Positions 10,624 to 25,108 are shown, counted from the stretch's first letter. The stretch: 64,000 nt of DNA from Escarpia spicata (GCA_963995525.1 OZ023209.1:31148566-31212565); one strand, 5' to 3'. Numbers and translations: made by a program. The notes: generated from the letters alone by a model not told the origin.

Positions 10624-11866
10624 GTACGTATTATAACCCTGCATTAAAATCGCCCTATCTCATAAGACCGATAATACTCATCCACTTATATGGGTATGCA
10701 TTTTAACGGAGAAAATAAACCATAAGTCATACCAAACGAAATAGCACAAAAGTAAAAGACAAAGCCACAATGTTTTTATAATGAATTGAAAAACGTTTCT
10801 TCCAATAATTGTGCATTTGGAATTAAATTGAGAATGGGCTGCCATTATTATTTTATAATTCATAATTATTTAAATTATGCTTGTACTTGTTAAATATAAG
10901 TAGTTATTATAATTTAGATAAATCGAAATTCTGTTAACATGAATAATTATTTTGTATACAAAATTCTAGAAAAATTAATCATTTGCTACAAAGAGATTAG
11001 TCATGGGGTGACAAGAGGTCATTATAAGATTACAGTAATTATTAAATTTCCAACCATCTAATTATATAGTACAGTACATGGTGTCATGTAAGGGGATACA
11101 TACACATTTTATCCTAAGTACAAGGGTGAATCCTGTCTTTATCAGTGCTCCATTCATCTAATAAGCACATGCCTGCCTGTAACTCCTTGTTTTCAAACTG
11201 CTGTAAAATCAATTAGACTAGAGGTAATTATACATATTTTATGTGTAATGAAGGAGACATATTTCCTTTCAGTGTGGTATACAGTAAATGATGATATTTC
11301 CATTGAAAATGTTTATATAACAGACCACATTTCATAGCTGTTATATGACTTTTTCAGACATAACGTTTATTTTTGGGGTCGTTCACAATTTTCAAAATTA
11401 ATCTGTTTGAACAAACATGTGGCAGGGGGAGGAGCTACACACGTTGGGTGTCTGTTAATTCATGAATGTATTAATTGTAATTAAAGTTTTGTAAATATTA
11501 TTATGATGGTTGCTATTCTGTAGGCCTACACGTCCACTGCAGACACCATGTTATATCACTGTTATATACCTACGTACGACTTTCAGTCTAAAATATTATT
11601 TACATGTCAAAGTACTGATTCAGGGAGGAGGGTCTGATAAAAATTGTAAATGACAACTTAATTAGAATAACTAGCTTTTATGAAATAACAGTTTAGCGAA
11701 TACTATTTGTTTGGGGAAAATAAATTCGCTACCCGCCTGGTTCGTGGCCAACGTAACTAATGTGGCGGCGTCCGTGAGACGGTCTTTCTCAAGTGTGTAT
11801 GTTATTGGGTCTATATGGAAGTGTCGTTTCCGTTGGGCCTATGCATACGCAGGCATGTACGCAAGT
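10624..11866. other. AT-rich sequence, possible intron
   Basis: No supportable exon. Pyrimidine-AG sites exist (for example TTTTTCAG near 11357) but no convincing frame follows. Confidence 0.45.
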
Positions 11867-12272
<406 letters not shown>

Positions 12273-13599
12273 CTAAGAGAAGCACACGCAAACCAAATAA
12301 TATGCACATAGCGCCGCGTTAGGCAAACTGTTTTTTTAAGACCAATGCCTGTCCTCTTAACGTTTTGATCCTTGGTTGCGTGGATAATATATTTCGGTTT
12401 GCGTTCCATACAAACTAAACTACTTTAAAACGATATGTGGCCAGATAAATATTCAGAAACTTTTTGTTTACGGTTTAGATGATGAAAAACTCATAGCTAT
12501 TTAAATAATAAAAAAATTGGAAAATTGTAATTTGGCCTTCGTATATTGTGATGCTGCTGGCTACAGTTATGGAAATTGTTGGGCCAAAAAGGTGATGCCA
12601 CCTAGCGGGAACTGACGTCACATAATCGGCCATTCCCTGCAACACGCCGTACTATCGTCAGCTACAATATCGCGCATTGTTGCATATTGATACAAGGTTC
12701 ATTCCTAGACGCTAGTCTACATAGCCTGTTTTAGGCGACCACTGTGTTTTGGACGACCACGTTCTTGCTTCTTCCCGGCCGTCGTATTTATATTAATTGA
12801 GTATTCTTACTTACCTATAATATTACAGTATCTTCTATGTGACCCGCCACAACAAAGAGGATATAAAGCTGTAAAATGGATTATTGTAACATTGTATTGT
12901 CAACTGAAGCAAATAAAAAAACGACGTTTTCAGAATTCACCTCAAATTGTCTATTGTTTGTAATCAGTGGGTTCGTTAGTGCGTGTATTTTACTAGTTTT
13001 GGATCGAGGAATGGTAAGCCGGACAACGAAAGGTGAGATTATGACATATGCAAATCTGCATAAATAACAAAATAGATTTAAATTGTCTAGAGTCGGGACA
13101 TAATACACTGCTTATAGCAACAGTAGAAACACAACTGATGTACCGTGGGTGATTCTAAAATATTTATGCCACGGCGTCGAGTATTCACGGTTATATTTCA
13201 ATCGTATACTGCATGTGTGACAGAATCCTAACAGTTCGAGTTTTTCGAGTTATCGAAGTCTTAAATTGTATTGATTAAATCAATTCAATGCAACTTCCTT
13301 AATTTTGGGGAAAATTGTGCATGCGCTATAATGTAGTATTATAGAAGAGTAGATCTGCATATACACATAGATGAAGAATGGTAAAAACATGGAAACAAAA
13401 AACAATGGTCATAAGAAAACAAAAAGGGCAGTGCGAAAGATCGTGTCACTTGTAGGCCTGCACACAGTATAAAGCCATTGATAGATGCGTGGTTCTGATA
13501 AAGCCGTACACAATTTCAGATTTCGGTTAATTGAATACGCGAACTGTTTCGATTGAATGTGCACTTAGTTTAACCGTGCCAAATATAATCCGTGTAGGT
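12273..13599. other. no recognised gene
   Basis: A frame at 12876-13067 has a hydrophobic stretch and an internal GTAAGC, but too little supports an exon call. The rest is unique AT-rich DNA. Confidence 0.45.
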
Positions 13600-14270
13600 A
13601 GTATTTAAAACCCGACCCGGCCGGACCTCCCCAAGCCGAGGACGGTCGATTTTGAGAGATACTATACGGCGACATCCGAGCTTGCTTTCCGCAAGGCGAC
13701 TCTCCATCGTTGATTGCGCTAAAACACTGTCATTTGTCGCTCCGATTTCCCGCCATAGTCGCCTTCCTTCCGCGCGCTAATTGGTGCCCTTCGCGCAAGC
13801 TGACACGGCGACGCGCGCGCAATTAACCGCGCAAAACAAAGAAGCATCCGCGAAACGGAAAGCCGCGCATTTCGCCGCCAAAAAGCGCTCTATTATCGCC
13901 CGGCCAGCAGCAGCCGACCTCGGCGCCAACTGATGAGGCAGAATTACGAAATTGAGCAGCGCGTACCTATAACTAGCCTCATCAGGCGCGCGATAACTGT
14001 TCGCAGAGCGGCCGACGGACGCACAATTATAACCTTGTATAACTATCATAGAGAGCCAATTCGAAATCTATGGACTTTCATTTTACGGCCGAATAGCCGC
14101 GCCGATGATGATAATGGCGAAATGGTCGTAATTCGCGCGAAATTGTTTAAGATGTGTGTACTTATATGTCTGCGCGCCTGTGTTCGTTGCATTATCTCGC
14201 TTTCGGCTCTTTCGGGCGGAATGTTCGCAGTTTGTCGTCTGTACGGATGTAACAGTGTTGTGTTGTGTTC
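13600..14270. promoter_or_regulatory. GC/CpG-rich island with homeodomain-type cores
   Basis: Sharp compositional change from AT-rich flanks. It is dense in CGCG and contains GCTAATTGG, GCAATTAACC and GATTG-type cores. Frames on both strands (13777-14049 and 13933-14274) overlap and lack motifs, as expected from high GC. Enhancer or promoter function is inference. Confidence 0.35.
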
Positions 14271-15880
14271 ATGAGTTGTTCTCATAAATTCATGTTAAGT
14301 TTACGATTCACATGTGTCTTTATTTGCAATGAAAATGCGGCAATGGTGGATTTTCATGGCGCACGTAAGTGATATTGTTTTCTGTGCTTACTGTTAGTGT
14401 GTTGACGCTTTTGTTTCGACTTGGTGATATATATTTCAGGTTAAAGCTACACACGCTATATGTTTCATTTGTTGTGGATGTATGATATAGTATGTATTAT
14501 AGTATGATATTTAAATTGTTTCTAAGAAATAAACAACCATCCGGGTTGGTATATCTATATACAAGTTACAGCCGTTTTGCCGTCTTTTGTTTGAATTTTG
14601 AGGGTGACAATTTCTCTCGATTTTCTTGTCTGTCATCTTTTCAAACGACGTCTTGCCAAAACGTACAACTCTTGCATCGTTCAAATCTCATTAATTCGTT
14701 TGAACCGTCAATGTCGAAATGCGAAAGTATTAGTGTAATTCGTATACCTATTTAATTTTAAATGTTCGTAACAAAGCATTGTAAATACATATCTTTCAAT
14801 TGTCAAAACATTAAACATTGTAACACGAACTAAGAATAAATTACGCATATAAATAGTGAGGGGATCTTTAGCCTCGAATTAAAGTGAATAAGCGCAAAGC
14901 ACGAACAACGTTACAACGTCGAGCTGGCCCTCCTTTGTAACGTTCTCCTCTACGGGGTAACCATTGTGTCCATAAATACATCACGTTTGGTCATAAAATT
15001 AAACGTACGCGCGTATCTAATCTACATTCTACATGGTAGGTATATGTCCACGCTACAATACAAGTCTAGTTGCACAAATCGAGAATTAATGCTATAAATG
15101 TTATCCATTCTACGATATAACAATAGTGACATTCGTCTAGCAATTGGCAATGAAAATAGTATTAATGTTATAACCCGTGAAACATACATAAAACAAGACA
15201 AAGAGTACGTGCGTTAGTTTAATTAACGAGATATAAATATGATTTAAAGATCGGCCAGAATAAAGTATAAAAAAAACAATTGTAACATTAATGTTAAAAT
15301 TATTAATATCAACAATATTATGATTTTAATGCAATGTCATGTTATCGACGTTTGCAACTGCAAGTTGTATATAAACAAATGTACCATTGTATAAAGCAAC
15401 AAAGCATGTTGACCATTTTACCATTTCAATATTTCAACGATCGTTTCGAAATGAAATAGGTAACTTATTATAAAACGGTTTATAAGGAAATAAATTATTG
15501 GTAATCCAGATTTCACTACATTTGGTCAATCTTCGCGAACCTGTTGGCGGATTATGATACATGAATAATAATAATTTATGTATCGTTGCAAGTTCAAAAT
15601 AAATTGGGCGTGACGCTAACACGGTGACTTTATGTTTTATTTTGATTGCATAAATTGAATACTGAGGTCAGACAAGATGTTTAACATGTGAACACGTAAC
15701 TTCTAAAATCCAAAAACCGGGAAGCGCAATGTTTTAATGATCTATGTTTATTACGTTACATCAGCAATGGTTGCGCTATTATATTATCAGCATTGTAGAG
15801 CTTTACTGACAGACAACACCGATAAATCACCAACAAACAACGCTGAACAATATATATATATATGTATAATTATATATAAT
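14271..15880. other. AT-rich, no recognised feature
   Basis: Long unique AT-rich stretch. The longest frames have no recognisable domain. Confidence 0.5.
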
Positions 15881-15901
15881 GTGTGTCTGTGTGTGTGTTT
15901 G

Positions 15902-15945
<44 letters not shown>

Positions 15946-15952
15946 AGTGTGT
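15881..15952. repeat. TG then GTGC microsatellite
   Basis: Imperfect (TG)n followed by (CGTG)n. Confidence 0.93.
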
Positions 15953-16827
15953 GTATACAAAAACACTTGTAATAAATTATCTCGTCGTATAGTGCCACTT
16001 CTAATATAGTAATAAACCTACACGCACACACGCAGGTACACACGCACGCAGGCACACACATTCAAAGTGAACAGTTTCTGTCTTTATCAGGACTGTTTAA
16101 ATTACATATTTCATATTTAAAATATGTTCCCCGTATTTGGTACATATTGCTACATTAATATTGTCAAACCGTGAACTAGTTATACAAAAATCTATAAATA
16201 TTGTCACGGAATATATATTCAGTTCACTCTGTTTTAAGTAAGACAGATAGAACGTTGTTATAGGACTTTACAACAACAACAAAATAATAACATACTTGTC
16301 TAAACTGTACATCCTCCATTTCAAATTCACCAGCTTCAATGTCCTTTTGTCACTAGGCCGTATTGTTCATCAAGTTGCATGTTTGTGACTGACGTCGTCA
16401 CTGACGAATGTAGCGGTTGTTTGCAACCAGTAGTGTAAGCTACTGCGAGTGTACAGACACAACAAGAACTATGCATAAACTTATCAAAACAGTTGTGATA
16501 TTGCGTTGGGTATTTTTTCAGCCAGCTCTTCTTGATAATGGATTTGAAAGTAATTATAAAATAACTGCATATTTCACATTATAAAAGGTCGTGGCATAAT
16601 ATGTGTTCGAATTGTGCTAAGATGTACTAATTGAAGCTTTTAGAAATGCGTAAACAGATACAGAGGACATCTTAAAATTTGTGTTACGAGATTTCTTTTA
16701 ATCTACATAAATGGAAACATTCGGTTCAAAATCTAAGGTTGTATTGGTGAACAGTCCACCAAGAGTGCTACACAGTGCTACAGTGAGTGCAAACCGGTAG
16801 ACTGTGTAGTATGATGCAATTGTTTTA
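15953..16827. other. no recognised gene
   Basis: Short CACGCA tract at about 16020-16060, otherwise AT-rich unique sequence without a supported frame. Confidence 0.5.
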
Positions 16828-16900
16828 ATATATATATATATTATATATATATACAGGCTTGTATATATATATTTGTATATTAATATGTATATATTATCAT

Positions 16901-17172
16901 AATTAATTATGACTAAGTCATGGGAAATCCCAAACACATGAATGTCACCTGATATTCCTGAATACACACACACACGCACGCACGCACGCGCGCGCGCACA
17001 CACATATACATATGTGTATATATATATGGGAAATCTCAAACACATGAATGTCGCCTGAAATTCCTGAATATATATATATATATATTGAAATTCCTGAATA
17101 TATATATATATATTCAGGAATTTCAGGCGACATTCATGTATTTGGGATTTCCCATGACTTAGTCATAATCAA
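16901..17172. mobile_element. palindromic foldback element with internal microsatellites
   Basis: The arm at 16901-16964 (TATGACTAAGTCATGGGAAA through ATTCCTGAATA) is repeated inverted at 17111-17172. A 44-bp internal part of the arm recurs in direct orientation at 17027-17070, and its last 15 bp recur at 17086-17100. The centre holds CA/CG and TA microsatellite. This fits a MITE-like foldback with internal rearrangement. No coding capacity. Confidence 0.7.
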
Positions 17173-18439
17173 TTATTATATTTATTATTAAGTTTATTAA
17201 AGGGGAATGCCAGCAGAAATACATGTATTTTCATCATGTAAACAAATGTGCAAACGAGTTTTAAAAACAAAGTTGTTATTCCTCGATATAACATATATCG
17301 TGGAGCGACCTTTTCAAATAGTTTTTTGAGTTATGCCTAACTGGGTATCGAAATAACTAAATGAAAGTCAGTAATATTATACTGATGCCTATAAAAAAAT
17401 ATATCGAGATAATTACGTGCATGTCAATAGTTAAATAAGCCTGAAAAGGACCTGTCGAAATAACTAACTTTAAATTATGCCTATTTAAGCAAACATTCGG
17501 GGTAAACACTTGTAATTCGTTAACTTATAGTTATGCATTTAAAATTACTACCAGAATGAATGAATAGTTGAATGCCGCTAATTCGGAGTGATGCCATAAA
17601 ATGATCATCGAGGTAAATATTTGGTTGTTTCAGCATTTCTACACACGATTGTGACTGTATATATGACTTGATGCGTTAGCGTGATTACATTTCTTAATGG
17701 AATTATATATTGCATTAGCAAGTCGGCCATTACTTAGAGGTGATCGTCGTAAACTGTAGAAAGTATCAGTTTTACAAAGAAAATGGAAATGCGAAATCAT
17801 AATCAGTTATTTGATTTTGTAACACAATATTATTGTGAGTTACGGTTACGTTGTAGTGGTAAATAACGCATTATTAATATTGTTGTTGTTGTACGCTACT
17901 ATTTATTTAAATGTACCTTTGCACGTGATTTGTGTCCGAAGTAGTTACAGCAAAGAGTTTTATTTGTAATATTTCAATCCGATCTATGGAAAAGTTTTAC
18001 ATTTGTTACCCTATTTACGAATAAAGGTCAACGCATATAAAATTAACACGAGTTTTACTGATTGGCTACACTTTGTTCTTGTTTTGAGCAATTCTTCGTC
18101 TAGAGTAATGACACTGCGTCACGTTCGGAACATGCACCTTGCACAAACGTCAGCGATGTAACCTTCTGCCAGTTCTAACGTTAACCGCAACGAATTATCG
18201 AAGAACCTATATTCTGTACAATTACATTCAAAAGGCTAAATTCGCGAAATTAATCGATGTATCAAAGGGTGTGTTTAATGCGGTTCCATGGAAGATTCCG
18301 TCGAACAAGTGTGAATCCGGGTGCAACGTCTATCAACATAACCACCATAAAGTCAGGGCGTAAACACAGCCGACGGTTCAATACTGGTCATCGTGACTAA
18401 CAAAGACAAGAAGACGCTAACAAGACGTCACAGCGACCG
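17173..18439. other. AT-rich, no recognised feature
   Basis: Unique sequence without a supported exon, RNA or repeat. Confidence 0.5.
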
Positions 18440-18970
18440 GACAACTTGAGGTGTACTCGGTAGAGAGACGGACCGTGCGCTGTGGCAGCGACAACGACGC
18501 CAGTTACGACGTCAAGGGCGGTGTTTATCGGGCGATGTCAGCCAGACATGGTCCAAGTGTCTTCCATGACCAGCGATCGCTGCTTGCTGCGTCATTATCC
18601 GACGCACTTAATACGACTATTAGCCGGGTTTCGTTGTGTCGTTGCGCGGTCATAATAGCAGGATGCGCGGGCTTCTCGCCGACTCGTGGCTTATGGGCGC
18701 GCACTCGCCTGCAATTAGCCTCAGCTATCCTCCGTTCGCCCCGTCGAGTCGAGCCGGTAGCGATTAGCCAGAAAATTGCGGGCGCGGCAAATTAGGGGTA
18801 ATGCACTTCCGGTTGTTGTCGACGGAGTATTCCAACGCCAGCTCCCCCGGCTTGCTTCCCCGGCTCGTCATCAGCGTGTCAGCGTAAATAAACAGGTTTA
18901 TTCTAACAGCCTTGTTGCTACGGACGAATCTTATCGGACGCCAGGTCGAACAAAATTAAATAAATTACTT
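18440..18970. promoter_or_regulatory. GC-rich island, candidate regulatory element
   Basis: CpG-rich block with GCAATTAGCC, GCGATTAGCC and CAAATTAGGGG cores clustered at about 18710-18800. A 114-codon frame (18451-18795) spans it but has no recognisable motif and ends in the same AATTAG cluster. I read this as non-coding. Confidence 0.35.
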
Positions 18971-19346
18971 TAGCACATGGTCACTCAGATTTGTAAACAG
19001 GTCCGCCGGGAGTTATTATAAGGAACATAGCGCAGTTTTAGATGAGAATTGTGTCAAGATAAGAATTGTGTATATCGGTAAAGCATATTTGAAGACAGGT
19101 TATGTTATAATAATGAACGTTTGAGAAACCTCAAATAAGACTAGTGTCAATATGACAACAAATTGTGTTTTAGTGTTATACTAATGCGTAGGCATATTTA
19201 CACAGACACACATACGCACGCAGTTACGCAAGCCCGCACACATACACACATAATGCATGACAGAGTATAATCTATTCACCAAATACATTTCAAGAAACAG
19301 TATATAATCATAGAGCAGACGCTATTAATAATGATTTCCACATAGA

Positions 19347-19906
19347 GTGTAAGTGTGTATATTCTGAAGTAATTTTTATGTAATCCATATTGTCGATTGA
19401 TATCGATTTTCATACGCCTTCTTTTCTCGTCTGTTTTTTTATTATTAACGACTTTATGTTCGTTAAATGATGTTTCCACATAAATGTTGTACATATATAT
19501 ATATATAGTACAGATATATTATATATGTTATATTATATATATATATATATATATAATATATATATATTATATATAATATATATATATATATATATAAGGC
19601 GTATATATACATATACACCTGTATATATATATATATATAATTAATAGTGCATGTTGACTGATGGTACGTTGTAATAACAAATTGGAACATAAACAGTTAT
19701 AACGATCAGTTACTACATATAACACATACTAATTATTTTTGCCCGAATTGTTACCACAAATGTTTGTGTAAGTGTGTATATTATGAAGTAATTTTTATGT
19801 AATCCATATTATCGATTGATATCGATTTTCATACGCCTTCTTTTCTCGTCTGTTTTTTTATTATTAACGACTTTGTGTTCGTTAAATGATGCTTCCACGT
19901 AAATGT

Positions 19907-19956
<50 letters not shown>

Positions 19957-20105
19957 GGTGTATATATATATATATATATGTGTGTATATATATATATACA
20001 TACATATATATATATATAACTAATAGTGCATGTTGACTGATATTACGTTGTAATAACAAATTGGAACATAAACAGTTATAACGATCAGTTACTACATATA
20101 ACACA
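19347..20105. repeat. tandem duplication of a 340-380-bp unit containing a TA array
   Basis: Copy 1 at 19347-19727 and copy 2 at 19766-20105 both start GTGTAAGTGTGTATATT and end CAGTTACTACATATAACACA. Outside the central TA microsatellite they differ at only a few bases. The TA block differs in length and in G/C interruptions, as expected for slippage after duplication. Confidence 0.92.
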
Positions 20106-20914
20106 AATTGCTTAAACATCGATTTTAAACAGGTTTTGAACGTTGCAAATTGTTTGTTATTTAGAATTAGTTATAACATGATTTTACCAATAAACGGCCA
20201 CTTTTAAATGGTAAACCGTAATGAAAAATATTCGCAGATTAACAACATCTTATAGTTATATCACTGTAATTAATTCATAAATTAAAAACAATGGTGTAAA
20301 GCCAATGATAGTCCCCTGCTCAACACATGGTTAAAAGAAATTGTTTAATAATTAAGATAACAGAGAGAAAGCAGTTATTTATGATATTGTGTTACGTTGG
20401 TGAGAAGGTTATTTTGCTCAGCCAAATCATATTGTAATTATCTGATATCTATATGTTGAGTCCTTGTCCATTCGTCTCGGAACGGCCCATGGTTTTTATA
20501 GGCAATTACATATTTGTTTACGGAAAAGAAATCACTCATAGTACAAGGATAGGCATTTCTGATACATCCAACGCGGCCAGATAATTTAATTCAATACGGC
20601 ATCTTATATTAGTAACGCTATCAACTACAGTGCTAGTATATTTCGACACATCAATGGATAAATACTAGTTTTACATAAAACTTTTATTTTAGCACAACAC
20701 ATCACGAAATTTTAATATCATATGTATTATAGAAAATGGAAAGGTTAGAGACACAATGCTGGAAATATTTCCTTTTGTGCAAGGATCTGGAAATTCATTA
20801 TTAACATTTTTTTTTTTTTAAACTTCCCTTTTTGTTTTTAGCTAGTTCCGCTCAAAAGTTCACTCTTATGCACAAAAAGCAGCTATTATACCACTTGCTA
20901 TATTTGAATTTAAT
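20106..20914. other. AT-rich, no recognised feature
   Basis: Contains a run of about 10 T near 20810. No supported gene. Confidence 0.5.
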
Positions 20915-20932
20915 CATATGTGTGTGTATGAG

Positions 20933-20971
<39 letters not shown>

Positions 20972-21127
20972 ACGTATATGTATGTACGTGTGTACGTGTG
21001 TACGTACAGCGTGTGTACGTATGTACGTACAGCGTGTGTATGTATGTATGTATGTATGTTTTTGTGTGTGTATATAAAAAATATTATGTACGTATGTACA
21101 CATGTAAGCACGCATGCACTTACGTAC
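20915..21127. repeat. GCGT, GTAC/GTAT and TG microsatellite mixture
   Basis: (GTGC)n at about 20935-20972, then TACG/TATG tetranucleotides up to about 21115. Frames here are repeat translations. Confidence 0.93.
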
Positions 21128-22349
21128 GAGAGAGAACAACTGCGTGGATATTGAACACGAAACTGTGGAATCGTTACAACAGCCAACAAACGTCACGCAG
21201 TCGGCTGGTTGGTGAGCAGTGGGTGTAGCTAACCGACAGTCTCCTCCAGTTGATCAATAACACAACGTCATCCAACGTTCTCCACTTGCCTTTAGACCTT
21301 TCAGACCTTCAACTGTCGCACTTTCGTCAACTGTACACTGCGTAGAGCCAGAGGGCTACAGAGGACACCAGCTTTTTGTTCGAGCACTTTATTTTTGACA
21401 ACATATCCATTGAGCGTTCTCTGTACACTTATATATAGCCCATAATTCACTAGACGCGGCCACAGCCGGAAGGTTCCGGTTTCGTTCGCTAGAGGCGGGT
21501 GTGCGATTCTCTTGCGAAATAGACACTGTGTGTTATCAGTGCTACAATGTAGGAATGCCGCTCTTTCTTATATCAAACTGGTGTGTCACTATGGGCGTTT
21601 CCGCGCACAGTGAAGTCAGCAAACCACACAACCGTTGAGACTACACCGTGTGATTATCCGCGACCGTGACCGGAACTAACAAAAAGCGCTTGTATTTTAA
21701 GGTGCAATCCGAGTAGAACGGTAAATAGTGGGTTTTAAATGGTTATTTTTGTCGACATCTAAAATCTTCGCCCAAGTTATGTCAAACTGCAAAACAAATG
21801 ATATGTTGTATGGTTGAGAAGGCACCACCGGGCCGGCACCTTCGCATTTACACCCACGAAATAGTGCGTGCCCTGGTAGGATGTCGTCACTCGCTGTTAC
21901 CCCCTATAGCCGAGCCGGGCGACTTATCTCCCTCCCGTAATTACCCCACACTTGTTAACTTGCTTCGTGTACCTATTCACGCGTCGACGTGTTCAAATGT
22001 AAACACACCTTTAACGGGACACTTTATATAGTCAGCGTGTGCGCGGTATAGGGTGGGGACAATTACACCTTGCAGCGCCGATTCATTTTCGACGAAGTGT
22101 CTGACATCTCGCTTTATGTCATCGTTATCGGTGACAGTTCCGCGAGGGGCCGATACGCGCACAAGTTTCGACGTTTATCCGACGTAATCTTATTTTAACT
22201 ACTTATTAATATTTCACGTTCTCGTTTGAAAATTAATTTATGCCACGGGTGAAGCGCTTTGTATTTTCAACAAATGCGCTAAGACGAGATCGCTTTTTAA
22301 AAGAAGTTATTACTGGGTTGGGACGTTTTTACTGTCTGAACGGCATGTA
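21128..22349. other. mixed sequence with GC-richer part, no gene
   Basis: 21800-22170 is GC-richer and has frames on both strands without recognisable motifs. Nothing else supportable. Confidence 0.45.
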
Positions 22350-22472
22350 TCCACTTTATATTATATATATATATATATAATATACATGTATATATATATA
22401 TATTATATATATTATATATATATATATATATTAATATATATATATATATTAATATATATATATATATAGTGT
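22350..22472. repeat. TA-rich microsatellite
   Basis: Imperfect (TA)n with TATTAATA and ATATTATA interruptions. Confidence 0.93.
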
Positions 22473-22575
22473 TTACGTAACTGGCTAATGAAAATAGGAT
22501 TTTAGTTAAACTTATAGTAACCGCAACTAAGACGCAAGCAAACGAATACCACAGATATAATAAATCGTATAACGT

Positions 22576-22790
22576 AATATGTCGCTCGCAGTAATGGGAT
22601 TCCCACCGGCTAGCTGTGAGTCTAAATGTTCATCTTATGTAAAAGTGATATGTTTGTCGCAGTCTGTCTGACTGTCCCTGGTTAGTCGTGAGTCTGCACT
22701 CTCATCTTAACTATAAGTAATATGTCGGTCGCAGTAGTGGGACTGTCACCCGGATAACCGCGAGACGACACTCAGCATAGATTGACAGCG
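22576..22790. repeat. degenerate 72-bp tandem repeat, 3 copies
   Basis: Copies start at about 22576, 22647 and 22719 with ATATGTcGxTCGCAGT, then a GGGAxTxxCACC-type segment, then GTGAGTCT and CATCTTA. Divergence is high, so the array is old. Confidence 0.75.
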
Positions 22791-23088
22791 ATTTCCCAGC
22801 GAATTAGAATTGTATCGATACTACAATAACTACTTTCCAACTTATTATACCACAGATCAGTTGTAAAGTCGACACATTTCGATGACATAACCATGACTGC
22901 ACTTGTGGTGGAAATGAGCAGACGCGGACGAACTTAGATACGTCAGCGCCATACATCAAAGGTGTTCTTCGTGTGTAGTTCACGTCGTTGACGTCGTGTT
23001 TACGGCAACATTCCCTCCTCTGATCAGACATGAGCCACGTATTGCGGGAATCCGTCCCATTCCTCAGTCAATTGTAACTACCTCAGCT

Positions 23089-23522
23089 ACATTGCAATTA
23101 AATACTGTCGCGTGATTATCTTTTTTAAGAGACACATAACATAATAGACACATACAACAATAGCGCCTACGAACAACCAGAGTATATATATATAATATGA
23201 TATATATATATAATCTGGTATATATATATATATATAATATGATATATATATATACCAGATTATATATATATATAATATTATATATATATATATATACCAG
23301 ATTATATATATATATATAATATTATATATATATATATAATATAATATTATATATATATATATATATACCAGATTATATATATATATAATATTATATATAT
23401 ATATAGATAATATTATATATATATATACTCTGGTTGTTCGTAGGCGCTATTGTTGTATGTGTCTATTATTTTATGTGTCTCTTTAAAAAGGTAATCACGC
23501 GACAGTATTTATTTGCAATGTA
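23089..23522. mobile_element. large palindrome (about 100-bp arms) with TA-rich centre
   Basis: The left arm at 23089-23192 runs from TACATTGCAAxTAAATACTG to GAACAACCAGAGTATATA. It is matched in reverse complement by 23421-23522, with only a few mismatches or indels. The 230-bp centre is TA microsatellite containing alternating ATAATCTGGTAT and ATACCAGATTAT, themselves inverted copies of one another. It looks like a MITE or foldback element. No frame. Confidence 0.75.
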
Positions 23523-23530
23523 CAATGCAA

Positions 23531-23553
23531 TTGTGGTGTTTTTGTGTAAGGTG

Positions 23554-23607
<54 letters not shown>

Positions 23608-23636
23608 CACAGCATAACCTTACAGAAACACCACAA
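23531..23636. repeat. second palindrome with TA microsatellite loop
   Basis: TGTGGTGTTTTTGTGTAAGG at 23531-23550 and its near reverse complement ACCTTACAGAAACACCACA at about 23616-23636 enclose an uninterrupted (TA)n. It abuts the larger palindrome. Confidence 0.75.
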
Positions 23637-24140
23637 CGCGTTTGCGTAGGTATTATGCGATGGGTTTTTTTAATCCGTAAAACATAGATGACCGAGTGAC
23701 GCACGTGCTACAATATTCGTTGTTTGCTCAAAATTACGAGGTTTGGAGATAAAGTGATGTGCGGTCCACTGATAAGCCCTATAGTCATGATAGTGTAGAA
23801 ATGACAAATAATATTCGTATTGCTATGGCATGACGGTAGACGTAACCCAATCGTCTCAGCGTCTACTTCAAGTTGCTAAGCAACCTAGTCCATGACGCAG
23901 AGGACGTTTTTCTGAAATATTTGTCGCTTTACGTGCGCATTACCTTTTACGTTCCGAACAATGGATTCTTAACTGATGTAGAATACCATTATTACTTGTT
24001 TGCAACAAGAGCAAACTGTTTACATTAGTAGTGTTACTACCACAGTTAAACACAGTACGCAATATCAAAAAAAAAACAGTTAATGGTACAAAAATTACAT
24101 ATTCATGCGCCGTTTGCTAATGAAGACGTAGGCTCTGTAC
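23637..24140. other. no recognised gene
   Basis: Unique sequence between repeats with no supported frame. Confidence 0.5.
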
Positions 24141-24403
24141 ATAATAGCACAGTGTACATAGGAACCATTAATTACAATAGCACGGTGTACATAGGAACCA
24201 TTAAATACAATAGCACGGTGTACATAGGAACCATTAAATACAATAGCACGGTGTACATAGGAACCATTAAATACAATAGCTCGGTGTACATAGGAACCAT
24301 TAAATACAATAGCACGGTGTACATAGGAACCATTAAATACAATAGCACGGTGTACATAGGAACCATTAAATACAATAGCACGGTGTACATAGGAACCATT
24401 AAA
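24141..24403. repeat. 33-bp minisatellite, 8 copies
   Basis: A unit with AATAGCACGGTGTACATAGG then AACCATTAAATAC recurs every 33 bp (for example CACGGTG at 24181 and 24214). Because 33 is a multiple of 3, it reads as an 11-residue repeat (YNSTVYIGTIK) on + and also stays open on -. Only a few substitutions separate copies, so recent amplification explains the open frame without requiring a protein. Confidence 0.95.
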
Positions 24404-24484
24404 GAGGCCGATGAAGGTGTCAACCTTATCTTAAATTATGTTACATAGTCGGCATTTATGTTCCTTCAATTGCGCGTGCGAGCG

Positions 24485-25106
<622 letters not shown>

Positions 25107-25108
<2 letters not shown>

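Noticed and set aside
12876..13067. 63-codon frame with a hydrophobic stretch and an internal GTAAGC donor
   Set aside because: Low complexity of evidence: weak start context, no conserved sequence and no partner exon.
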